Source: Lepisosteus oculatus (taxonomy: Eukaryota; Chordata; Actinopteri; Semionotiformes; Lepisosteidae). From it: DNA of 64,000 bases. The DNA lies in assembly GCF_040954835.1 (NCBI RefSeq), contig NC_090706.1:24933148-24997147 (forward strand), in the 5' to 3' direction. Of the stretch, positions 13,201 through 26,300 are shown in pieces (the stretch's first letter is position 1; the number at the start of each line of letters is the position of its first letter). The position numbers and the translations under genes are program-made. Under the pieces are notes generated by a model. It worked only from the letters and a program-made list of their open reading frames with translations. It searched no databases and was not told the DNA's origin.

Positions 13201-16200
13201 GGTCTTTCTAACTCTTGAATCACAATTCTAATCCATAACGTCTTTTGTAGGCTAAAGACCATGCAAAATAACACCTGGCTACCTTCAAAACACTTTACAT
13301 TTTACAGCAATGAAGAGAATAAAATTATAATGGTAATTGTTTGTCAAATATTTCCATCGATGCCTTTTCCCAGGTGTAGTGGCACTGCTTTCGTTCCTTC
13401 AGTTTAAACAAGTCAATCTAATGAATACACACAAGATACATCTTCCTTCTATACAGTATATCAGAGTTGAGGCTGCATAAGGTGTGGAGAACAGCTCAGT
13501 AGTGTCTTGAAGCTTCATTTCACCCTCTACTGTTGTAATCCACCAACCACTGCCTGTAAACCCTTGTGGGTGTCTAAATTGTCATGGACCACCTGGATCT
13601 GCCTTTGCCTTCAGCAATGCAATGGATGCACATTAACAGTTGTGTGACTTGTGAGGTCACCTGTATCCTTCTTCAGTTTTATGCTGGAATATACTGAAGA
13701 AAAGGCCTGGTCTATGATTACTTTATGATCATTAGGAATCTTGTGATATAAAATTTGTTGAGGCCAATGCCATTGCTGGAGAGGAGATAGATGTCTCCTG
13801 TAGAACACACTATTCTCTAGTTATTTGGTGGAACTGTGTATGTGATGTAATAATCACATGGAAAAAAGTAACAACTATTAAGTTACATAAATAATTCTAC
13901 AACAAACATTGCTTGAAATAATTGAAACCCTGAGCTCAAGACACGAATCATTGTTAAACAAAGCACACAGCAGGAAAGGGTGCCAAGTACGAGATATGCT
14001 GTGATTCAGGGGAGAGACTCACCTGAATTATAATGTAGTTTAAGTCAACAGAAATGCTGAATAGAAGGTGAACCAATATTGAAAATAAAATAAACATAAG
14101 TTCCTTTTGAGGCAAAGTGCTCTAGAATGAATCAGATTTTTTCATATATCCAACTCCGGAATAAATATCAGTTTAAAATGTGTTTAACCCCAAAATTAAC
14201 ATACATAAATATTGCATTACATAAAGCTGCCAATATCATGAGCCAAAATAAGCCTGCATTTTTGTTCTCCGAGTCTGAAGTTCAAAAGCAGCATGCAGAA
14301 AGAAAACTGTAAATTGGTGACAGTTGATGGACACAAATAAAATGCTCTAGCAGAAATAACAGCTGGCCTATCAGATGTTTAAATTCACAGACCTAAAAAA
14401 TCTGCATTACAGAAAAAATAAAATATAGGAGTTTTGCTTTCTATGCAATGCACATAATTTCATAATATTTTATATCACAATAGGTGCTCATTCTAACTTT
14501 AAATTATTTTTAGTTTACTTCAACAGATTTCTCATTTACTCCATTAACTCATGACAACCTATGCTGAAGTGCACTCTGTGCGTACAGTGTATACACACTA
14601 CCGGCTATATAAAGTAACACTGCTAAAAAAGCAGAAGGTATAAATGTACCAAGACATGCATGTTCTTTTATGACAAGAATGCACAAAAAACACAAACAAC
14701 AGATTTTGGGGGTGAAATTTTTGGAATGGTTTCTTTGCAGCATTTTTTTTTATCCAATTATTTTTTCCCCAGTTGATTTCTTTTCAAAATCTTTATCACA
14801 GCCATTCCATTATCTTTATTGGGAAAGTGAACATGCTAATGTTAGAAATTGAGGTTATAAACAGGAAATCAAAAATACATCCACAAATCCCAATGTATTA
14901 AACAGTTACAAATCCACATACAATGTTTCCAAAATGTATTACACATCACTACAATGTAAAACTATCATACACAGTTTGGTTTACAAATAAAGAAGGGAGT
15001 AAATTCCCTTGCACATGATTCTACAAAGCTTGATGTGCATTTCAGTCTGAAGTGTTCTAGAATGCAAGTCAGTAACAGCTTTGGCTTCAATACAATGAAG
15101 CTAAGGTTTCCAGTTTCCAGACCTGCCTGTTTTTGTCCACTCAAACCAAACCGATAAAGGTACAGTCTGGAAGTCGAGTGTTTCTTTTAAATGTGTGATT
15201 AGGCATTGTCCTACCACTTGAAAAAAACCATGCTATATTGAAGTATGGAATTTTTTTATAAAAAAAAACTAAAAAGACAGTGTTCATTAAAATAAAGAAT
15301 AAAATTGAGAGAATGGCTCATAGGATTTGGATTATTTTCTATGAGCCCCCCCAAAAAAAGAATTCTTATATGTACTGTTAACTTTTGTCCAGTAAAGAAG
15401 AGTTGCACTCACCAACCCCCCATATTTTTCTTTCACTCTTGAAAACAGCTGAACTAAAAGTCCGATTTGACAAAATAAATAAAAGTTGGAATATTCCTTT
15501 CATAAAATACATTAAATCTTAAATAGCTGGAGACTTTAGAACAGGGCACAAGCTCACTCTAAAATGAATGAAAAAACATATTTCCAAAACGTTTTAACCA
15601 TGAAAACACTGCAGAAGAATGTACTGCTGCAATATCATTATAAAACAGGAAAGGGAAACTAGTGTATTGTGAGCTTTCCAGCTTTAAAATCATGTGAAAG
15701 GGATTATTTTTGTCACCACTTAAATTTAACATTCATCTCCACTAATCTAGAAAAAAATATTATCTACATTTTAATTATTGCAAACCTCTGTACAAAAAAT
15801 ACACGGAAAATCTTATAAAAATGCAGCTGTCTGCTGGTAATTTAATAGACAATAAGGCAAAATTATATACAAAACAAAAATGTATTAATATACATTCAAA
15901 CACCACTCTGCATAATGCAGAAGCATTAAATTGTTCCCTGTAAAATAATCCATATCTTGAACAGGGATGTGAGAAATGTTCTAAGTTTGCTTATAATATA
16001 TCATGTACAAAGGCCAAAGAACTCTTTGGGTAATGACTGAAAAAAATCCTTACAACTATTTATATTGTTGGGGAAATCATAGAGCTATTCACATTTTTAT
16101 TCCTTTCCTTACGAAATACTGGCACAATCTACAGTCTTTCATTTTTGATGTAGATCTTTACATAAAGTGGCACTGCATATTACACAAAATGCAAAATAAT

Positions 16201-17259
16201 CTGGAACAAAACTACCAATATCCAGTCTTTTGACAAAACTGGTTAGGAAAGAATGTCCTACTGTAAATCTTGTATGTTATTTTTCAATCTATTTAGGGGG
16301 TACTGAGTTTTTTTGCATGAAAACGAATTATCAGCCCGTTTCAGTTTTCAAATAGTCCAAATGTCGTGCTGAATATAATTTCCTTTTCTTAAAGAATTTG
16401 AGAATGTTTTAGGGAAAGTATAGCTTTTATGACACCTTTATTGTGCTTGTAGACAATATTTAGTCTTAATTCATTAAGGTTTCAATTAAAAGTATCAAAA
16501 TGTCCTATTTAACGCATAAGTGTGAGAATATATAAATCACCAAAAACAGCCTGCACTTAAAAAAATAAAGAAGGCAAGCTAAAGAATTTCAAATCTCAAA
16601 GCATGTTCATAACTTCAGTTCCACTATGCAGTAAAAACCGCAATGTATGTTTCTTTTAAATCAGTAACGCACAGCTAAATGCCCTTTTCTTAAATCCCAA
16701 GTGTAAATGGGCTTGAAAAAGTAACTCTGAAAAAGATGTTTTCATAAATTGTTTATTCACACTAATTTTGATCCTACCCTTGCAGCAATTAGACAAGAAA
16801 GCACCCCGTTTATAAAAGGGGATGAAGCCTGCAATGAACAAAAGGCTCAGCAACAACCTGTCAGAACCTGAACTTAATTTACCTCGACAATTAAGAGACA
16901 CAAACTCCTGGAGTCTGGGCAGGCCACTGAAGGAAGGGTCAGGCTCACAGCTCGAATGAAGGTGCTAGAAAATTTGCTTCGTTTATGCTACGTACAGCTA
17001 AATGAGAGCTATTACAAAATCTGATATCCCAAAATGTACAACAGATTAACCCTGACAGCTGAATGGAGTCTTGTTTTCTCACATTCCTATTATAACCATT
17101 ACTGCAAGTACCGTCTCTGACACTTCACTTATTTTGGCTTCTTAGTCTCAAAACCTGAACTCTGTTTTGAAAACATGATTTCTACCTTATTAAATACATC
17201 TACTTTGTACTACAAAAATTAACAGTCTTTCACAAAAAAAAGGGGGGTGAAGAATTTTT
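10251..17259. other. POU4F3-RBM27 intergenic region, including the RBM27 3' UTR side
   Basis: No protein-coding gene is supported here. The segment at about 10870-11500 has the look of a developmental regulatory element: no repeats, TTTGCACAAATGG, AACAAAGG and TAATTAATTGAT words, and balanced composition. The right-hand part, from about 16750 to 17259 and perhaps further left, should be RBM27 3' UTR. Small open frames such as 12263-12511 and 13611-13808 have no recognisable relatives. Confidence 0.5.
16752..16757 (-). terminator. Candidate RBM27 polyadenylation signal
   Basis: Plus-strand TTTATT reads AATAAA on the gene strand, about 500 bases past the RBM27 stop. Further candidates lie downstream (about 16436 and 16094), so the 3' UTR may be longer. 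Confidence 0.3.
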
Positions 17260-17349
17260 TCATCTTCGCCACGAACGGCTTTCATCCTCATCCTCTTCGT
17301 CATCATCTTCCTCCTCTTCCTCAGGGTGTAAGAGGGAGCACTCAGCCTC
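17260..17349 (-). CDS. RBM27: RBM27 coding exon 21 (C-terminal)
   Basis: Acceptor CCACCCAG precedes EAECSLLHP. The exon encodes 988-1016: a run of Glu/Asp, then ESRSWRR and TGA at 17260-17262. The end matches the RBM26/27 family C-terminus. Confidence 0.95.
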   Translation of the reverse strand, partial: EAECSLLHPEEEEEDDDEEDEDESRSWRR

Positions 17350-20300
17350 CTGGGTGGACAAGAGTTTAAGATCACATCAGTTCATTCAAATTTTGTTCTT
17401 TCTAAAAATCTGAAGGTTTAAATGTACAGTAGCTATATGTGATTGCCAGGATACCAATAATTAATAAACAGAACCTCACTGACCCACAGCAGAATCATGC
17501 TGAAACAATCACCTCCTATAAACAATTATATTTTTCAAATCTCTTGCATGTATTCTATTTGTGGTTTTGAAAGTTCAAAACACTGGGTAAATTAACTTCT
17601 AAATACGTTCAAGGACATGAAAAAAACCTGTTAATAGCTACAAATTCTCCACCTCCTCAACATTAAAAATGTTTAGATCAAGAAGTAGTCTAAAATGGAA
17701 CAAGCAGAGGTTAATGTTTGCCATAATGAACAGTAAAAAATGATAAAATACACTTTTGTCAGAAGAAGGATTCATGAAATTAACTACTACTTATTCATTA
17801 AAGCTTTACTTCTCCCTGGATATTTAAAGAGATCTAGCAGAAATAAAGCCTATAGCTTCCGTTTCTATTACATTATTCTATTTCATTAGATTTCTATTTA
17901 AAAAAAATAATGACGTAGTTATTGTGCTGCCCACGTCATTATGTCTAGAATTTAGCAGGTCATGTGCCAACCCTAATCTGTCCTGTATCATCATATAACT
18001 CTTGTCTTCATACTAAGGTTCTTCTGCTTGCATTTAAGACACCTAAGTGATTTGTTCCAGGTTATCTTAAGAACTTATTGCATGAGCAGTATCCAATGTA
18101 CCGTCCTATATGAGTTACTGTACAGGTATGAGCCCTGTGATAACTCACTGTGCCAGAGAATGCAACTGCAAATGGTATATGACCCCAGCTCTGTAATTCT
18201 CCATGCTACTTTACAATCTTCATTGTATTTCTAACCTCTTCCTTAGATTCTTCTTCTTCTGGTTCAGTTGATACTGATGGAGTCTTGGGTTTATACCACG
18301 AGATCTGCAGAGTGCGACCCTTGAACTTTGCACCTTGGTTGGCAGCCTGAAAAAAAAGTTTTTTTTAAATGTAAAAAGTGTATTTTTTAAATTTCCTTAA
18401 AATAACATTTTAAGTTGTAAAAGTAGTAGTAATAGATATCAAGCTCTGTTGGCCATCCTTAAAATGACAACACTTACTAGATTATTTAGTGAAACAGGCT
18501 CTTTCGGGAAAAGGAAAATCTTTCAGCAGATTCAGCAGAGAAATGGATTCCAGTATGTTTCTAATACAGTTGGAAAATGTATGGGACCTACAAAAATAGC
18601 AGTTCTCAACTAACATTGACAGAGTGATACAGTAAAGCTATGCAATGTAATTTATGAATCCCTTTCTTAGATCTGTAAAAAGCTTGAACATGCCTGCACA
18701 CAGTCATGCTCACAAATACATACACGTAAGGACACCCCCTAAAGATCTTATGCTTAAACATATTAAGACATTCACCTAGTCCTCACCAAGTAAAAAAAAA
18801 TACACACAAAATATACTTAAATGCAAAATATGCCATTTCAGTTAACAGGGTATGTAGAATTGTGTACTAAAACATGTGCAAATGATAAGTTGACCAGCAA
18901 ATCAAAACCTTTGTCATTTTGGTCTTTAGTACTCAGGTTTGTTGTAATGCATCATGCCCAGGTCAAAAGAATACCCCCAATGAATCCTCTTCATGAACTG
19001 CATTCAGAATCCTAGTTGGAGATTGCTAATAAGACATCATAGGTATCTATGCACCATGTCTGTTATTTAAATTACAATTATAAAATACAACGTCAAAAAC
19101 GGTTTAAAAACTCACGTTTTCTGCCTCACTTCGCGTCTTGAATGTCATCACAACACTTGTGGCATCATGGTCACGTAACTCTTCAATCTCTCCAAATTTC
19201 TATCACAAAGATAAATTACCATTTATCACTAGATATTTACAGAAACCATAGAGTAGCATGTTGAACTGAAGATACGCAACATTTCAGACTGAATTACAAA
19301 AGGTTTTGTGTATTCCCATTTAACTTAAAAATGAAAAAATATTAGGAGCTAAAAATCTTTCTAAGGTTCTTTAAAGGACCCAGCTCTTTGAAAGAATTTA
19401 CTGACCACACGGCAGGCAAAAACCATGGAAGAAAAACAGAATGGAACCAATATGTTTATTGAAGGAACCATGCTTTGTGCCACTGGTATGTTGAAGGATT
19501 AGCCAAGAGCAGATAATGGTTTTGTGTTAACCAACTTGATGAATATCAGTGATTATAGTGCAGAATTATATTGTAAATACAACGATTCGGCCATGGAGCC
19601 TTCTTCAAGAAGAATCCACGGCCGAAATGTTGCATTCTCTTTCTTCTCTTTTCAGCATGGAATAAACCTATTACTTGTTCCTTTGCAGCCTATGCACATG
19701 ATATTGTAAATCTTGTGTTCAACAGACTAATTGAATTATGAAGGTCTAGGGAGGACTGTCTCTAGGTGCTAAAGAATTTGGCTTTAACTGATTAATGACG
19801 AACTGACTATACAGTGCTACACTGTTCAGACCATAGGACCTCACTTGCTACTCTTCCTACAAGCTCTACCACATTGTTTTACAGCAGAACAATGCACATC
19901 CTGCTCATGTAACAACCAAATTGTAACATGCCTGCACCTTAGTCATAAAAATTACGTTTCTTCTGATTTTCAGTATATGTTACAGGTTCTGCAGACAGTT
20001 TATAGACTTTTGTGAAAAGTAAATGTGTTTTTAATTCAACAAATTACTTAGACCTTGTAACAGGATACTGTTTTCTGTGTTCTAAAACACGACTGTGAAG
20101 TGGAGGGAACAAAACGCATATTTCAATAGGACTCAAAAAACACAGGACAGACTTTCCATCAATGTAAAATTATTTAATATGGTGCAAATCATCTAGTTCT
20201 TTTCACCTTCAATGTTCTTCTTAGAGGTCCCTGCTTTTTTCTAGGACACAAAATGTCTACGATTTCATTTTTCACCACAGGGATGCTTAGCCTTCTCTGA

Positions 20301-23300
20301 TTCTTTATGCATTTACTACATCAGTGTTTATTAAAAATGATATGGGTCTTTGGCCTCTATTGTACTATTATTGAGGAAAAGGAGAAAGAGCTTCTAATGA
20401 CGGCAAGCTTTTGAAAACAAATTTCCCCAAACACTGAGGTATGCCATTCAATAAAAAAAAAGTAGAGAAATTAAAAGATACTCATTTAAGGCTAGTTCAG
20501 CTAAGCACTTCAGTTCTCACTACAGCTGCAGGTTATTGAATTCTAAATTTAATTATTAGTACAAATTAACATGACAAATCTTGTATGTTTTGGGGGAAAA
20601 TGTGTAATCCAATTCAGGTTTATTGATAACAGATCATGTGTAAACGTGCCTTTGCTGGATACCATTTTGTATACATTTAGAAACTGTGTACTTGTGCTTC
20701 TGACCAACTCAGAGAATCCAATAAGTTTTAGCAATAAATTAAACTTTAGAGGTATCTAACTGCTTACAGTAAGATACGCATCCTCATCTTCTCTCTGCCC
20801 AAGAATGTAACACCTTTGTGGTCTCTACTTACAACAAAATGAGGCATCAGTTCATCCTTCTCCTCCTTTGTTACTCCCAGGATGGCCAAAGCACGAGGTC
20901 GGTGGTCCACCACCATGTGATTCCCAGCTCCTCGGCCCCTCAAGGTCCTCCCTCGTCCCCTTCCGCGACCTCGGACTGGGGTCACCTTTCCTCGACCAGC
21001 GGGTATTAACCCCAAGCGGGCCGCCTGAAAATCCGCAAGACGTTGAGCAATTTCTACCACTGCCACAGACAACCACCTGCCACACTGTCATTTTCCCTCT
21101 CTGTCTAAGCCCCAACAACTCAAAATTTAATGTTAAGAAATGGATCAATGTAGGATTTCATTTTTAAATTCTTTAGTCTTTCTCCTCTGGGCTTGCAAAG
21201 TGCCTGCTGTTTAATGTAGCCTTATCACATAAAAGGGATATAGCAATGTATATTTCATCTAACACAATTAAACTGTGATTGGTTGGGAAAGTTCCTATTC
21301 TGCTTACGTAACAGAAAGGGATTTTCTGCTTTATTCAAAGTAGCGTTATCAAAAGAACATATTTTAAGAATAAACAGGATCAGAAAAATATTTCCCTTAT
21401 GAACAGTGTGGTAACAAGTGAATTTATTTACATTTTCTTACCTCTACCTGAAGCTGACTGAGTTTCTTTTTTAAATCAGTTGTATCTTCTCCAGAACTCA
21501 GCTTTTTATGGAAATCCAGCTCTGCATCTAACAGTTCCTTCTGTGCCTTAAACATACACACAAATGCCATTACTCAAAAGCGATCTGCCACAATCAACAT
21601 TATCTCATGCTTTGAATATAAATTTCAAGGGAGAATAAACTAAAATAATCCCTTGAACTTCCCAGTTTGATGGAATTAAAACTGGCATTCATAGCTCACC
21701 TTAAAGAAAAAGGGAAGAATTCAGACTAACATTGGTTGTCATCCTAACACTTGAAGATAAATTAATTATTAAAGTATCAGTAATGGCTACATACATATAT
21801 AATTTATCACCATCATGATTAAATTAAGAGAAAGTCTTCTTATTTTACCATACCAAGATAAAAACATGTCTTACTCATACTTCTTGTTGCAAAAATAAGT
21901 AATCTGTTATGCAAAAAAAATCCATCCAACCAGTTGACCTGACTTACATCTATTTTAGTCTTAAGCTGGGCTGACTTTGCTAGAGTGTTACAAGATGGCT
22001 TCATTTCATCTTTCAGCTGTGAAATCTTCTCAGTGAGGTCTTTCAGGGTCTTCATAATGCTAGATCTGTCCTCTGGCTTCATGTTTTTATTTTTTTCAAG
22101 TCTGTTAATCAACACCTGAAATACCATACAGAAATGTTAGTTTTATTCTAAGATGGATGAAGAAGCATTCCATCACTACAAAAACTACATGTCTTAAAAT
22201 ACTGCTACAGTTATACATAAAGGATTAACACCTGAATTAAGTCAAAGCTTAATACTCAATTACACTTGGAGAAAGCAATTATTTTGACAACCTGTTTTCT
22301 CAACTACACAATACAGTAACAGAATAACACTTACCTTCTGACATTCTATTTGCTTCTCTAGCATTTCTTGTTTCTTTTTCCTCATATCTTGCTGCAATTT
22401 TAGTGCTTCCTGAAGTAAAACACAAAACATAAAAGTTACCTGAACTGAAATAATTTCCCATAATGACATACAATCATCCTCTTAACACCTCTAAATATGT
22501 GTATTATGACAAAAACAAGTAATATTTAATAGAATAGAAATGCATATATTCAGTTAATATAAATAAGAATTAAATCAAATTAACCTTTATTGCCCCTAAG
22601 GGAATTTGTCTTGGATATCAAAAGCTCAAACATAATACCATAATGTAAAAACATTCAACAACATTGCTCAATCAGAACTCATCAAGTAACAAGGTTAAGA
22701 AACAGAATCAGTTCTTAAATCTAAAATAACACCATAATAAGAAGATTACTACCTGCAAACATTTTTTAATTTTTCAACAACTGAATGCTTTCAGGTATGA
22801 AGGAAGTAAATGCTCTTAGTCTTTATACAGGGGATCTGGTACCTGCTCCCAGGGGGTAGGAAGAGTATATTTTAAAAATAGTCTTTTTGTGCGTTTAGGA
22901 TTAAAATGGCCTCAGGAATTATTACAAAATGCTAATTTTCAGTAGTAGCACTTACCTGCTTTTTCTTCATGGCCTCATGTGCCTCAAGTGCCTTAGTTGC
23001 TTTCACCATTGGCTTTGAAGTCATCTTCATGACTGCAGAACTGTAGGCTCCTTTTTGAAGGCTCATAGAGGCAGGCATCGCCTGGAAGAGAATAACCACA
23101 TAGCAAACACCTGTCTATTGTATACATGAGGAATAGAACACTGGGCACCAACATGTAAAATTACTCCTGCAGTAATGTGCGATATTAAAGACCATGTGCT
23201 CTGCTCAAAGCACTGTAGAAATTTTATAATTGTCAAAATCCTAATCTTTACTGACAGCTTACAAAAATGAGACTTCATACTTATTCTTAGATGTTTGCCT

Positions 23301-26300
23301 CTCTTGTCTTCTTAGAACAATGGATAACTAAAAAGAGGTAGACTTTTATGATGTGTACTTATGGATAATCTTGCTTATACTCTATATAAAACAGATGCAA
23401 GTGACTGTGTTCAGACAGTGCACAGAGGTCAAGCATACAAAGCTCCTATTAAGTACCGATTTAATTAAAAAAAAAACTATGAAGTTAGTTTTGTTGCAGT
23501 ATATGTATTCTTTGTGACAAAAAAAGACAAAAGTGAGCCCAGTTCAGTGCATAAGCGAGTGTTAAACAAAAAAGTTATGACTGCAACTACCACATATATT
23601 TGTAGCTAATAATTCAACCTGCCTTTAATAAAATAATTTATGTATAAACTGCTTAATAAGATCCTAATGTAGGCTACATTGTGATTGTGTTAAATAAACT
23701 CCTGGTTAGCAATTTCCAAGACAAATTATGAACTTCCTATTACAGAAAAACATCTAAAAAAAAAAGAATTATCTTTCATGATACAAACTCCCACTGATTC
23801 AAACACTAATTTAAATTAGTGGGTCAATAACAAAAATATAGTAAAAATAAATATCACCAGGAAACTAAAGATGGAACAAATAACACCAAATTCAAAACAC
23901 ATTTATAAAACCTGAAGGAAAACTTGTATTAAGCCCCATAATATTAAAATGTCACTATAAGTTAATCTAAATAATTATCTTCCCCCTCAAGAAACAAATT
24001 CTAAATTTCAGTCAATACAATAAGCAATTTTGCATCATTGCATAAGATAAAAGAAAGTGTGAATGTATTTAATTTGTTTGTATGAAAAACATTGTATGTT
24101 ACACATGATAGATAATGATATTACCGGTGAAACTTCTGTACTGGGCTGCGGAGCATCTCCTTTATTCCCAGTGGCATTTCCAAGACGATGTTTAGGTGTC
24201 ATTTTGTTAAGAACGTATGATCCAGGGTTATGTTGTTTGTTGATGACCTTAAAATGATTACAGTTTGGTTTAACTTCGAGACAAAACAATTCAGACTACT
24301 ACAACAACAACAACAAAAACAACAACAGAGTATATAAGCGAGGCTCTACACCTAACCTGGAACTTCTGAATCTTTTCCAGACCAAGATGATTCTCTTTTT
24401 AAAGCCTTAACTGACGTTAATAAACACAGGCCTTGATTTTTATACTCACCGTTAATGTGTCAGTCTCAAAACAAAATAGATGTATTGATGCTTGCACCAA
24501 AACGGAGATCTCAAAAAGATTTTTTTACTCCATAACATAACATTCATTAATATATTCCCTTTGTTAGCTTTAGCGAAGTATAAAATTCTGTTTTTAACTG
24601 TAATACCCCCCCCCGAGATAAGAAAAAACAAAGATAAACAGTAACATAGAGGAATAGAAAGCAGAACACATACAGCACATACAGTAACATGCTGGTGAAT
24701 CTATATTAATAGTAAAATGCAATGTTTACCTTATGAACACTTGTATGCTGCAATGCTACGGGGGCAGTCTGTGTCTGGGCCTGATGCTGCTGTTGCTGTT
24801 GCTGCTGCTCATTATTCTCTCTGTGCCAGTAGACTCTGATAAACCTGTTATTTAACACAGCTTCTGTGCTGGATATTGCTCTCCTGGCTTCTTCGTTTGT
24901 GGTGTACTGTATAAGAGCCGCTTCTGGATCGCCGCCAAACACAACCTGAACACGAAAAGATGCATTATTTACTTCAAAGGTCAAAGGGTGCTCCTGGGTG
25001 AGGATTCATGAAATTAAGTTTCTGCATGTACTGTACACCATTTCAGCCTCACAGTGATTTTCAGCACTCCATCTGTTACTATTGGAAATATCCCACTAAA
25101 TGCTCATGGTAACTTACCTGACAAGCATATGAGAGAAGCGCACAAGTTTCTTAACACTATGTATACATTTTGTCCTATTCAAGAACTAAGTTACCATGGG
25201 GCTATCATGGCCTAAAGTATCAAGTGGGTATCAAGAAAGAATGCTGCAAGGGACTAACATGCCATTGCGAATAAAACCTAAAAGAAACATCTTACCTGAA
25301 TATTGACAATAGTGCCAAATTTGCTGAAATGTTCATTCAGCTTGGTAATATTGTTAAGGTCTCTGGGGATTTTGCGAACTTCAAGTTTTGTGTTGGCATA
25401 ATGGTTTTTCTTTTGAAAAGCAGGTTTATGCTGGTTATTGAAATTCTGCCTGCAAGAAATAAAAAGAATCAACTCAGAAAATGCCCTTACAAAGGTCATC
25501 TATGACCAGAAATATTGATCTTTTCTAAAAAGGAATTTTCTCTAGGTATGATTTAAATGCACTACATTAAAGGTAGCTGTAGATTAACTCCAAAAGTTAA
25601 GACAGTGGATAATGACAGCAGATGTACATGTAAAGAATGAGAAATTAGCTGCAGTAATTTGTATAACATTCTAAATTCAAACAGAAAGAAAAAGAAAAAA
25701 ATGCAATAATGGTCTTATTCTTACTTGTCCATCCAGGGCTTCTTTGCCTGGGGCCCCTCAGTGTTAGCCATAGACCTCTTGCGGTTGTCTTGATCGTTGC
25801 TATATCTTGCGTTATTATTTGTCATTGCTGAGGGAGAGGGCTCAGTCTGGATCACAATATTGGCCGCTGTACACAAAATCAACCATCACCACAAATAAAT
25901 TATTACACAACTACAAATTGTAAGAAATTCACTTAGAAAGATAAATACATTTTCTTAAAAAATAACCTTCCCTTACAGCTGGATGAATTTATATATATAC
26001 TGTATGATACCACTCCCACATAATGTATGAAATTTAGTTTCTGTATTGAATACCGAGTGATCATGTTTGCCTTCATCCAATAATGAGTATGATAAATGGG
26101 AAACACTAATAACTCTTGCAAAACAATCATTTAATATAATAAGTACTTATTGTGTACAATAATAAGCAGATACTATGAAACTAGAACTTAAAATCAGAAA
26201 ACTGAAAACAATTTCATGTTGTTTTATAGATTAAACATGTTGGATTACAATGCCGATCAATACAATGGCCTTCTTCAAAACCTATTCCCTAGGGTTTGGC

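Noticed and set aside
13611..13808. Minus-strand open frame with a possible transposon-like reading
   Set aside because: Could be a decayed mobile-element fragment, but I could not match it to any family with confidence.
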